From CAZSVE01 sp964610175 (GTDB taxonomy: Bacteria; Pseudomonadota; Gammaproteobacteria; HK1), in the NCBI GenBank assembly GCA_964610175.1, contig CAZSVE010000016.1, positions 1 through 45,230 of the forward strand: a DNA stretch of 45,230 nt, read 5' to 3'. Under the pieces are notes generated by a model. That model was not told the DNA's origin. It searched no databases and worked only from the letters and a program-made list of their open reading frames with translations. Below, piece by piece: positions 7,786-15,242 of the stretch (position 1 is its first letter; the number at the start of each line of letters is the position of its first letter). Position numbers and translations under genes: made by a program.

Positions 7786-8093
7786 AGGGTGGACAATAAC
7801 CCTTTCACGGCCTCCTTGTATCGTTCCAAGGGTTCCGGGTTTACTTGGGGCCTTGCATCGTGGACGGAATATGGTCCGGGTTCGACGCTATAGAGCGGCT
7901 TTCCATGATGAGAGCATACGATGGTGACGGAATGGGTATCGGGCATTTCGCCGAATTCGGCACTCCCGCCCACGAACCGGAAAGGGTCCTTGCTTCGAAA
8001 GGAGAGAACATTTTCCTTGATGGCTTGGAACATTGCCCCGAACGCCTGACTTGCTCTGACGCCACCTTTGTTGTTCCATATCCCATATCTCAT
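7782..8093 (-). CDS. Uncharacterised 103-aa protein coupled to the caspase gene
   Basis: A 103-aa protein starting at ATG 8093, with AGGGG eight bases upstream. Its TGA stop overlaps the caspase GTG start (GTGA), so the two are almost certainly co-translated. It has no signal peptide or membrane segment and no domain I recognise. The N-terminal MRYGIWNNKGGV resembles the start of ParA-type ATPases, but the Walker A residues GKT do not follow, so that is probably chance. The middle is hydrophilic (FRSKDPFRFVGGSAEFGEMPD), followed by a beta-like HSVTIVCSHHGKPLYSV. Position suggests an accessory or regulator of the caspase; this is inference. Confidence 0.7.
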   Translation of the reverse strand: MRYGIWNNKGGVRASQAFGAMFQAIKENVLSFRSKDPFRFVGGSAEFGEMPDTHSVTIVCSHHGKPLYSVEPGPYSVHDARPQVNPEPLERYKEAVKGLLSTL

Positions 8094-8292
8094 GGCGTGT
8101 TCCCCTCTCGAATGCCGCCTATTCGTGAATCTCGAGCCCAACTCGGAATGCCGAATGGTGAAATGATACCGCGCAAGTGCGCCCACGGTCGCGGGCCTTG
8201 GAATCTAGCGAACGTAAAACCACCACGCGCATTCCACTATGCCCATTTTACAATATTCCACATTGCTATCATCCGGAGAATTCCTGTGTCCC

Positions 8293-9477
8293 TTACCCGC
8301 CGCTCGGGATGAACTCTCCATTGGGCCAGGAGGGCGCGGAGATGGGCTCGCCGAGATTGGCGGCGATGAGCCTTTCCCGCGCCGCCAATAGACGACCCAC
8401 CAGGGCGGGTTCCACGGCGGCGTAGGCCTCCTGGTCTTCGCGGCGTTTGACCACGATCCCCAATAGCTCGGTGATGGCGTTGCCCACGGAGTTCTGGGAG
8501 ATGGTGACGATCAAGCGCCCGGCGTCGTCCCGGTAGAGGAGTTGCTTGTAGGCGGGACGCCAGCGGATCTCGTTGGCGAACTGGGGGTCCTGAATGACGC
8601 GTTCGCGGAGATCCCGGGCCACCCGCTGGAATCGATTACTGGACAAAAGTACCTCGTCTATCTGTCCGGGGAAGTTGGCCTTGTCCGGGATCACGGGGTC
8701 TCCTGTGGAGACGAGCGAGAAGAAGGTCCGGTAAAAATCCAGAAAACCGAGCAAGATCTGTTCGTACTCATACCAGAAATATTGACCCTCGAGTTCCCGG
8801 GGGCCTCCCTTGAGTTCCCAACTGGGCAGTCCCTGGGGATAGCCGGTGAGGGTGAGGCTCGATTCGGTGGAGGAGATCGGGGTGAGGATTTGCAGGTCCA
8901 ATACGTCGAGGAATTCGTGGTATACCCCGCTCAAATGGCGCAGGAACAGGCTGTGGTGGCCGCTGTCGGTGAGGTTGGGATTGGTGGGGTTGGCGTATTG
9001 GGCATCTTGGATAAGATCGATGGGGAAGGCCATGAAATGATTGTGGATCATCCGAATACTGGGCACGCCGGGCTTGTTGAGGGGCCAGGTGGAATCGAGG
9101 CTTGCCTCACCGCACAGGATCAAATGGCGGCCGGGGTCGGGGAATTCCTCCAACAGGTAATCGAACAACAGGCGGGTCATGATGTTCCATACCTTCTTTT
9201 GCTTGCGCGTCATTTGGTCGCGCCGCACCGCGCGCCCCAGGGGATCGAGGATACGCCGGGAAGTATCCAGGATGACCGAGGTATCGAATTCGGTGCTGTG
9301 GCCGATGAGCTTGCGGTACATGAGGAGGTCTTCCGGGGTGCGGAACAAACCATTTTCTTCGGCGAGATTCTTGAGATTGGCGGGGCTGTTGAAAAACTCC
9401 ACGGGACTCATGCCCTGAGGAATCGTAAGGGTCATTTTGGGATTGGGGGTTACGATTTCACGTGGTGCCGATTTCAT
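8293..9477 (-). CDS. Uncharacterised 394-aa protein
   Basis: Cytosolic-looking protein; no signal peptide or transmembrane helix. The start is taken as ATG 9477 (GGAG nine bases upstream). The frame runs open to 9642, but the extra part overlaps a dispersed repeat and is not credible. Visible motifs are CGEASLDSTWPLNKPG, then IRMIHNHFMAFP (about residues 135-150), where HNH-F resembles the histidine motif of nucleotidyl-transfer HIT-like folds but lacks the rest. YWEYEQILLG-like aromatic stretches and a basic RRED follow. I do not recognise the family. It lies 199 nt upstream of the 103-aa/caspase pair on the same strand and might share its transcript. Confidence 0.75.
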   Translation of the reverse strand: MKSAPREIVTPNPKMTLTIPQGMSPVEFFNSPANLKNLAEENGLFRTPEDLLMYRKLIGHSTEFDTSVILDTSRRILDPLGRAVRRDQMTRKQKKVWNIMTRLLFDYLLEEFPDPGRHLILCGEASLDSTWPLNKPGVPSIRMIHNHFMAFPIDLIQDAQYANPTNPNLTDSGHHSLFLRHLSGVYHEFLDVLDLQILTPISSTESSLTLTGYPQGLPSWELKGGPRELEGQYFWYEYEQILLGFLDFYRTFFSLVSTGDPVIPDKANFPGQIDEVLLSSNRFQRVARDLRERVIQDPQFANEIRWRPAYKQLLYRDDAGRLIVTISQNSVGNAITELLGIVVKRREDQEAYAAVEPALVGRLLAARERLIAANLGEPISAPSWPNGEFIPSGG

Positions 9478-9496
9478 GGAAGGGGACTCCAGGGGA

Positions 9497-9600
9497 ACAT
9501 GTTGGCGCTTCGCGCCAAGACTGAAGTGGGATGGGTCTTGACGCACGCAGTTTTCTCGGAATTTTTGTTTCTTCCGATACCTGAATTCCACGCCAGGGTT
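9497..9600. repeat. Dispersed repeat (family E), copy 1
   Basis: Begins GGAACATGTTGGCGCTTCGC (palindromic GGCGCTTCGCGCC hairpin) and shares most of about 100 bp with 27737-27830, including the downstream GTTTTCTCGG...CCTGAA portion. It lies upstream of the 394-aa gene. Confidence 0.65.
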
Positions 9601-9670
9601 TTGTGGCGGGTATTCATGGTAATCTCTTTTGGCCAATGCCAAACTTCCCCATTATCTATGATTTCATGGA

Positions 9671-9706
9671 CTCGCGAAGCTTCGCTGGACCGATGAAGCA
9701 TGATGA
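9671..9706 (-). repeat. Partial family A repeat
   Basis: Only the GCGAAGCTTCGC terminus and the adjacent CCGATGAAGCATGA segment are present, in minus orientation; the rest of the ~110-bp unit is missing. Confidence 0.65.
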
Positions 9707-9754
9707 GGAAGTGGACAAGACAGGGAGGGATGCGGAACTGCCGTCTCGACTGTG

Positions 9755-9829
9755 TGGTGGGCGATGCTGGGTTCGAACCAGCGACCCCTGCCGTGTGAAG
9801 GCAGTGCTCTCCCACTGAGCTAATCGCCC
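9755..9829 (-). tRNA. tRNA-Val (anticodon CAC)
   Basis: Read on the minus strand it begins GGGCGATTAGCTC and ends ATCGCCCACCA, with an encoded CCA (9755-9757). The acceptor stem GGGCGAT pairs with ATCGCCC. The anticodon stem CTGCC/GGCAG encloses loop TTCACAC, giving anticodon CAC at 9795-9797 (valine, GUG codons). The T-arm carries GGTTCGAACCC. The 75-nt length is normal. No other tRNA is adjacent. Confidence 0.95.
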
Positions 9830-10248
9830 CGATCCTGAAACGCCATAAGCATACAGGGATAAGCGCCTATGGGTCAAAGCCTGGCCTAGCCTGGCTTCTT
9901 CCAAAGACACATGAGCCTGAAGGGGAAGCCTGTCTCGAAGACCATCTCGAATGGGTCTATCTCGAACAGGGCTGCGATTCGAGGTGTGGTCGAAAGTGCG
10001 ATTTTCGTTCCGTTCGATCCATTTTGTTTGTTTCCCGCTCTCTTCGCACATGAGTCGAGCTTCACAAAAAATGGGTTTGCCTTGACCGATACCAAATCAC
10101 GCTTCATCGGCTCGAAGCGTGATCTTCGCTAGCGTCGTTTGGTTTCTATCCCTTGTATCCCTTGCATACCATCCCTTGGCGCCGGGTCCGTGCCTGCCTT
10201 GGCGGAAAGGACGTAAAATAGTCGGGTTATGGAATTGGAGGTTGGCCA
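9830..10248. other. Gap between tRNA-Val and cpdA
   Basis: No gene. Contains a family A repeat at 10023-10132. The cpdA ribosome-binding site GGAGG is at about 10237-10241. The tRNA promoter should lie within 9830-9900, but no clear -35/-10 pair was identified. Confidence 0.5.
10023..10132 (+). repeat. ~110-bp dispersed repeat (family A), copy
   Basis: Full-length plus-oriented copy: TTTGTTTGTTTCCCGCTC at the left, ACCAAATCACGCTTCATCGG in the middle, degenerate GCGTGATCTTCGCTAG at the right. Confidence 0.8.
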
Positions 10249-11142
10249 ATGGTGAGCGGAAATTCTTCCGATAATGACACAGCCAGGACACTGCGGGTCA
10301 TTCAGATAAGCGATTCGCATCTATCGGCCGATGAGAATGGGCTTTTCAAAGGTGTTGCCCCGTGGCGGACCTTTCAATCGGTCGTGGAACGAATCGGACG
10401 CGAGCCTCTACAACCGGATATCATCGTGGCTACGGGGGACCTGGTACATGAGGGGCCAGCTTTCGTCTACCGACATCTGCGAGAGCACATGGATCGAATC
10501 GGGGTACCGATATATGTCCTGCCAGGGAACCATGACGATCCTGCCTTATTGGCCGAGACATTCGACATCGATATGGACAGGGATGCAACACGGGTTACCG
10601 ATTACATGAATTTCGGCCACACGCATCTCGGTAACTGGCTGATTGTATTTCTGAATACCGTGGTACCAGGCGCGCCGTACGGTCTGTTGGACACCAGGGA
10701 ACTTGCCCGACTGGATGCGTTGCTCGGTAAACACCCCGATCACCATGCCCTGCTGTGCCTGCATCACCATCCTGTCCCCAGAAAAGGTGAAACCGTGAAC
10801 CTCCCCGGGTTGCTCCATGCCAACCTGTTTTTTTCGGTTGTCGATCGTCATCCCCAGGTGCGCGGTATTATTTGGGGTCACATCCATGGTAGCTTCGAAG
10901 CGCGGCGTGGGAAAATTCTGCTGCTCGGTACGCCTTCTACCTGCTTCCAATTCGATGCCGCATTGAAGCGGATTCTCGGGCCGAATGATGGTCCCCCGGC
11001 CTATCGTCGACTCGCGCTGGGAGCCGATGGAGCGATCGAGTCGGATGTGGTGCAGGTGCCGATTCGACTGTTCGGTTCCGACTACCCCTCACGACAATCG
11101 GAAAAACCATCTCCCGGCCAATCTCGATCTAAACGCAAATAA
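10249..11142 (+). CDS. cpdA: 3',5'-cyclic-AMP phosphodiesterase CpdA
   Basis: Hydrolyses cAMP to AMP in the cytosol, setting the level of the CRP second messenger. The 297-aa product is a calcineurin-like metallophosphoesterase with all metal-binding motifs: DSH (Asp22, His24), GDL (Asp64), GNHD (Asn94, His95), HHHP (172-175) and GHIHG (His211, His213). The family signature LGTPSTCFQF follows near 226. GGAGG seven bases before ATG 10249 fixes the start. The C-terminus has a basic hydrophilic tail (KPSPGQSRSKRK) longer than in E. coli. Single gene, facing the DHOD-like gene. Confidence 0.93.
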   Translation: MVSGNSSDNDTARTLRVIQISDSHLSADENGLFKGVAPWRTFQSVVERIGREPLQPDIIVATGDLVHEGPAFVYRHLREHMDRIGVPIYVLPGNHDDPALLAETFDIDMDRDATRVTDYMNFGHTHLGNWLIVFLNTVVPGAPYGLLDTRELARLDALLGKHPDHHALLCLHHHPVPRKGETVNLPGLLHANLFFSVVDRHPQVRGIIWGHIHGSFEARRGKILLLGTPSTCFQFDAALKRILGPNDGPPAYRRLALGADGAIESDVVQVPIRLFGSDYPSRQSEKPSPGQSRSKRK

Positions 11143-11201
11143 ACTCGGGCAGAATCTCGAATCTCGCCGGTGGATAACGCATTGGGCATCTACCAGGACA
11201 T

Positions 11202-12212
11202 CTACACCCACGCGCCGGGACTGACGCTATAGCTGTCCAGGACATTGACGTAGTTGGCGCGTTCGAGTTCGGACGGATCGGCGACCGTGTATTGGCTAAC
11301 CCGACCTCGCATCTCATGGATGTCGTCGAAACCGTGTTGTTCCATCCAGGATTGAATGTCTTGCAATATGTTGCCGAGATAGGCAGGTCCCCGGTCCAAA
11401 AGAACGGTGCAAAGGTGCACCACATCGGCGCCGGCCAACAGCAGCTTGATGGCGTCTTCGGCACCATGGATGCCACCGGTCGCCCCCAGGGATAATTCGG
11501 TGCGACCATGGAGAATGGCGATCCAGCGCATGGCCAATAGCGCGTCGGTGGAATTGGAGGGAAACAGGTTGGGCACCAACCGCATCGTGTCGATATTGAT
11601 GTTCGGTTGATAGAATCGATTGAAGAGCGCCACCCCATCGGCACCTGCTTTCCCGAGCCGTTTTACCATGTGCGACACGGAGCTGAAGGACGGTGACAAT
11701 TTCATGTTCACGGGGATGGAGATGTGTTGTTTGAGGTCGTGTAACAGGGTCAGGTAACGTTGTTCCACCTCGCTCCCGGATTGCTCCGGATTGGCCGCCA
11801 CGAAATAGACATTGAGCTCCAGGGCATCGGCGCCCGCCTCTTCCAAAACACGCGCATGCTTGATCCAACCGCTCGGTGTAACCCCGTTGAGGCTTGCGAT
11901 GACGGGTATCTCCAATGTCTCCTTGATGGCCCGCAACTGATTGAGATATCGATCGAGACTCGATACGAAGTCTTCTTGCGCCGGTAAAAAGCTCTCCGCC
12001 TCGCCGAAGCCGGTATCCTGGTGATGAAGAAAGCGGATCAGCGCCTCTTCCTCCGCTACGATGGCCTCTTCGAACAGAGAAAACATGACGATGGCGGCAG
12101 CGCCGGCATCTTCCAATTGCCGCGCCGTATCGAGGCTTTTGGATAGGGGAGACGCAGATGGCACCAGGGGATTCTTTATCTCCATGCCGAGGTATTTGGT
12201 GGTCAGGTCCAT
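11202..12212 (-). CDS. Dihydroorotate-dehydrogenase-like flavoprotein
   Basis: A 336-aa TIM-barrel protein of the DHOD family. It begins MDLTTKYLGMEIKNPLVPSASPLS, the classic FMN-site start, and carries ASLNGVTPSGW, ELNVYFVAANP, VNMKLSP (FMN-binding Lys) and LGATGGIHGAEDAIKLLLAGADVV. The true PyrD catalytic pattern is not evident, and homologues of this type are commonly encoded next to NifJ-type pyruvate:ferredoxin oxidoreductases, so a role in that redox system rather than pyrimidine synthesis is likely. Here it is separated from nifJ by about 3 kb of accessory genes on the same strand. No strong Shine-Dalgarno precedes ATG 12212. Confidence 0.87.
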   Translation of the reverse strand: MDLTTKYLGMEIKNPLVPSASPLSKSLDTARQLEDAGAAAIVMFSLFEEAIVAEEEALIRFLHHQDTGFGEAESFLPAQEDFVSSLDRYLNQLRAIKETLEIPVIASLNGVTPSGWIKHARVLEEAGADALELNVYFVAANPEQSGSEVEQRYLTLLHDLKQHISIPVNMKLSPSFSSVSHMVKRLGKAGADGVALFNRFYQPNINIDTMRLVPNLFPSNSTDALLAMRWIAILHGRTELSLGATGGIHGAEDAIKLLLAGADVVHLCTVLLDRGPAYLGNILQDIQSWMEQHGFDDIHEMRGRVSQYTVADPSELERANYVNVLDSYSVSPGAWV

Positions 12213-12305
12213 GGTGTTTTTTGCAAGTCGATTTTTTGACGAAGGGTTATTTTCAAGTCAAGTATTTTGTACAATTCAGGGGATGTCCCGACACATCGAG
12301 TACCA

Positions 12306-12890
12306 TTATACGGTATTGGTGCTCGGGATCCGGGAGTCCTCGAACAACCGACGGATGCCGGATAGGAATACATTGAAACTGTGGGAGCGATTATTTTCCA
12401 ACGATAGATGAGGGCCAATGTTTCTCGATCCGCTGACTTTCTGGTATGTCCGTTCGGTCAGGCTGTCCAGTTCCTGGGATGGGTTGGATAGACCATCGGG
12501 GTTGCGATATTTTCGAGAATCCTGATGTTTCGCAAGCCTTTTCAATTGGAGTCCCTTTTCCACGGCATCGAGATCACCCAAATACCAGCTTTCCAGTTCA
12601 TGACAGGCGATGCGAATCAATACATTGTCCCTTCCGGCATCATGGCAAATAGCACTTAGCTTCTTCTTTGTTTCGATACAGTTGCCTTTATCTTGATCGC
12701 GCAGCACCACAAACGAAGTGTTTTGTTTAATCCAAGCACTCAGCCGTTTTCCGAGGCGCTTATGGAGGTCTTGTTTCCCTTCGAAGACCACATATCGGGT
12801 TGTCACACCATGAGGCAATAGCCTGGGCAAAATGCCTTTTAGCATCTCACGGGCCGAGGGCTCTTCGAGAAAAAACACCAATTCCTTCAC
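12306..12890 (-). CDS. DUF4276 family protein, TOPRIM-like; partner of the upstream ATPase
   Basis: A 194-aa protein starting at GTG 12890, overlapping the ATPase TGA as GTGA, so the pair is translationally coupled. The sequence matches the DUF4276 pattern: FFLEEPSARE at the N-terminus (Glu9/Glu10), VVLRDQDKGNC (Asp65, Asp67), RIACHELESWYLGDL, RKYRNPDGLSNPSQEL and YQKVSGSRNIGPHL. The early Glu plus DxD arrangement is that of a TOPRIM nuclease/primase fold. By analogy with OLD and PARIS systems, where a SMC/ABC-like ATPase works with a TOPRIM protein, it may be the nuclease half of a defence module. Function is inference; family assignment is firm. Confidence 0.82.
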   Translation of the reverse strand: MKELVFFLEEPSAREMLKGILPRLLPHGVTTRYVVFEGKQDLHKRLGKRLSAWIKQNTSFVVLRDQDKGNCIETKKKLSAICHDAGRDNVLIRIACHELESWYLGDLDAVEKGLQLKRLAKHQDSRKYRNPDGLSNPSQELDSLTERTYQKVSGSRNIGPHLSLENNRSHSFNVFLSGIRRLFEDSRIPSTNTV

Positions 12891-14080
12891 CTGGGATCGA
12901 CCCCCTCGAAAAAGCCTTCCTTCCACAAGTAGCCCATTTGATCGCCTTCCATCATGAAGCGCGCAATCTGTTCATCATCGCGGGCGCGCCGTATTCCGGT
13001 ATGACCATCCTTCTTGACCAGCCAGAAGACCTCATCCAGTTTCACTGCGTTGAGAAAATCGGGCGAGTGGGTAGAGACGAATACCTGGCCGCCCCGATTG
13101 GCGTAGCTGCGAAATTCCTCCGCCAGTTCCCAGAGCAGTTTGGGATAGAGCTGGTTTTCCGGCTCTTCCACGCACAGCAACGAATGGGGGGCGGGGTCAT
13201 AGAGTAATGTCAGATAGGCGAACATCTTGATGGTGCCATCCGAGACATAGCGGGCCAGGAACGGGTCTTCGAAGGCGCTATCCTGAAAGTGCAGCAGCAC
13301 CCGCCCCTCTTCGGTGGTTTTGGCGTCGACCTTGGAAATGCCCGGCACCCGCTGGGATAATTTTTCCAGTATTTCGTGGAATACTTTTTCATGCCTGGAA
13401 TAGAGATATTCTGTTACCAGGGAGAGATTTTCACCCTCCCTGGAGAGGTGTTCGGCGTAACCTGCTTCCTGTTCCGGGCGGGCCCGATTGATATGGAAAT
13501 CGGAGATATGCCAGTTCTCGATGAGGTCCCCCAACGCTACCACGGCCGGAAACCGCTCGAACTGGGCCAGCCCCTTGATGGCCAGGATGTCGGGGGATTT
13601 GAGGACCTGTTCGTCCCGCTGTAGATTCGTTTCATCGGGTACATTTTCGAGATCCAACTCATTGGTTACTGCCTTTCCTTTGCCGCGAGAAAACTCGAGG
13701 AAACGCCAGGGTGCGCCTCGGCTTCCACGCCGATATTGGAGGACCTCGCGTTCCACCAGCGGACGGCCCTCCTCCTCTCCAATGGAAAGGGAATAGGTTA
13801 TCAGTGGTGCATCCGATTTTTCGCGGAACTTGAGTTCGATCTCGATATTGCCCGTCGCATTGCGGGTGCGAACCTCCTGAAAACCGCGGTTCCCCCCCAG
13901 CTTGACGAGAGCCGTGTGAATGTTTCCGGACAGAGATTCCTTCAAGAACTCGAAGACCTTGAACAGCGTCGATTTTCCAGTGCCATTCGCTCCCACCAGC
14001 ACGCAAAAGCGGGGGATGTCGCGCATGGTGACATCCTGGAAGCTTTTGAAGTTTTTCAGCCGGATGGATTCGATTTTCAC
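12887..14080 (-). CDS. AAA ATPase (AAA_21/OLD-like, SMC-type)
   Basis: A 397-aa ATPase with an ABC/SMC-type head. It begins MKIESIRLKNFKSFQDV, the RecF/OLD-like lobe. Walker A GANGTGKST is at 30-38, a degenerate signature VSDGT at 289-293, Walker B LLCVEEPENQL at 301-311 with tandem Glu305/Glu306, and the switch STHSP at 336-340. A helical middle region (about 180-250) replaces a long coiled coil. The C-terminus (MEGDQMGYLWKEGFFEGVD) is a signature of ATPases paired with DUF4276 proteins, which is exactly the downstream gene. A defence role is suspected from family and context, not demonstrated. Confidence 0.85.
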   Translation of the reverse strand: MKIESIRLKNFKSFQDVTMRDIPRFCVLVGANGTGKSTLFKVFEFLKESLSGNIHTALVKLGGNRGFQEVRTRNATGNIEIELKFREKSDAPLITYSLSIGEEEGRPLVEREVLQYRRGSRGAPWRFLEFSRGKGKAVTNELDLENVPDETNLQRDEQVLKSPDILAIKGLAQFERFPAVVALGDLIENWHISDFHINRARPEQEAGYAEHLSREGENLSLVTEYLYSRHEKVFHEILEKLSQRVPGISKVDAKTTEEGRVLLHFQDSAFEDPFLARYVSDGTIKMFAYLTLLYDPAPHSLLCVEEPENQLYPKLLWELAEEFRSYANRGGQVFVSTHSPDFLNAVKLDEVFWLVKKDGHTGIRRARDDEQIARFMMEGDQMGYLWKEGFFEGVDPR

Positions 14081-14516
14081 GAGAGGCTCATTCCATAGGA
14101 TTTTCTGTAAGAAGCTGTTTGGAAATTCGCGTCTAGAGGTGGTGCCCCGATTGTGGCTCCTGCAAGGCGCGATGGGAGCGAAAATAAAGATTGTAGTGGA
14201 TTACATGACGCAATTTTCGCCCCCGTCGTGATCCAAAGACGCAATTCGGGCGCCGCCTCGCTACGTGCGCATTTCCAAACAGCTTCCAAGACCCTTGCTC
14301 TCCATCGTATCGACCGATTTGGTTTTTTGCGTGGCAGTCTCCGAGAAAACAGGTTAAATCACCCTTGATTTCGTCCGGTCTTTCCTGCTCCACACACATG
14401 TGCAACACATAAACCATAGTAGGATGTGCCGACATCACCTAATGCATCGATTCGAAAGCTTTGTTTTTCCATTGGAAATAATTACGGCTGTAGTGATTGA
14501 AACCATGGACGATTTC
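14081..14516. other. Gap between the ATPase and the PD-(D/E)XK-like gene
   Basis: Largely occupied by a MITE-like element (14111-14286). The remaining 230 bp have no gene I can support. Confidence 0.5.
14111..14286. mobile_element. MITE-like element with inverted terminal repeats
   Basis: A 176-bp segment bounded by GAAGCTGTTTGGAAATTCGC (14111-14130) and its inverted partner GCGCATTTCCAAACAGCTTC (14267-14286); 19 of 20 positions pair. It encodes no transposase. Flanking target-site duplication is not obvious. The ends resemble those of small DDE insertion sequences, so this is probably a non-autonomous derivative. It sits next to the ATPase/DUF4276 cassette. Confidence 0.7.
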
Positions 14517-15119
14517 TTACGATTGCCTCAGCATAACCTTGAAAAGGCCCAGTATTTTCGATAATTGATCGAGATAATACTCCATACTATCCAGGATAAT
14601 CGTATTATCTCCAAGTTTCAGGAATCGCCATATGCTACCGGTGGTAACACAGCCATAGATACTCTCCATGGGTCTTTGCCTTTCCAGATTGTAGATTTCG
14701 GCTGCCAGCATTTCAGCCATGCACTGTCCAAAACCGGTATTGATGTTTTCATTCTTTGCTTCGACGATTGCTATGACGGGCGCGGAAATAGCGATTTGAC
14801 TCGAGGAGAAGCTGAACATGAAATCGCAATAACCAGTAAGCCCCTTTTCTCTATCCACATCGAATCGGTTCCCAGAGAATAGACTGACTTTATCTCCTTC
14901 CATTTTTTTGATTTCCGCCAAAATAGGCGCAATGATGAATTCGGAGCGCGCCTTTTCTGTACCAATCGAACTCCCCAAGGGAACGAATTCTTCCAACAAG
15001 GATAGTAATCTCTCGGAAGGGTCGACGGGTTTCACTATTCCAAACAGGTTTGGAACATCCCGAATGGTAATGGAGAACTCTTTTTGTATCTTTTCTACGG
15101 AGAAGTCTTCGTATGGCAT
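14517..15119 (-). CDS. Uncharacterised PD-(D/E)XK-like protein
   Basis: A 200-aa protein with a putative PD-(D/E)XK nuclease core: Asp99 in GYCDFMFSF, then Glu120-x-Lys122 in AIVEAKNENI, and Gln132 in the following helix (GFGQCMAEMLAAEIYN). The N-terminal 40 residues resemble a small helical lead. The C-terminus (GCVTTGSIWRFLKLG) fits the beta-strands that follow the nuclease helix in type I restriction-like folds. Starts at ATG 15119; no clear Shine-Dalgarno. It is rich in A+T compared with nifJ, which hints at acquisition. Nuclease activity is inferred from the motif only. Confidence 0.72.
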   Translation of the reverse strand: MPYEDFSVEKIQKEFSITIRDVPNLFGIVKPVDPSERLLSLLEEFVPLGSSIGTEKARSEFIIAPILAEIKKMEGDKVSLFSGNRFDVDREKGLTGYCDFMFSFSSSQIAISAPVIAIVEAKNENINTGFGQCMAEMLAAEIYNLERQRPMESIYGCVTTGSIWRFLKLGDNTIILDSMEYYLDQLSKILGLFKVMLRQS

Positions 15120-15242
15120 AAGAGGGGGCTGGTTTTCTACTAACGCACATGAAGAGGACTTCCATCACCCCAGAAGCAATGAAAGAGCATTTGCCGTGTA
15201 ACAATCTACGCTTTTTCGGAGAGCCTGAACAAAATAACGATG

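Noticed and set aside
8050..8093. ParA-like NNKGGV motif at the start of the 103-aa protein
   Set aside because: The phosphate-binding GKT(T/S) does not follow (RASQ instead), and the other ParA motifs are absent; treated as chance.
8542..9696. 384-codon plus-strand open frame opposite the 394-aa gene
   Set aside because: Composition is Gly/Val-rich antisense type, and it runs into a dispersed repeat. The minus-strand frame has a better start signal and amino-acid profile.
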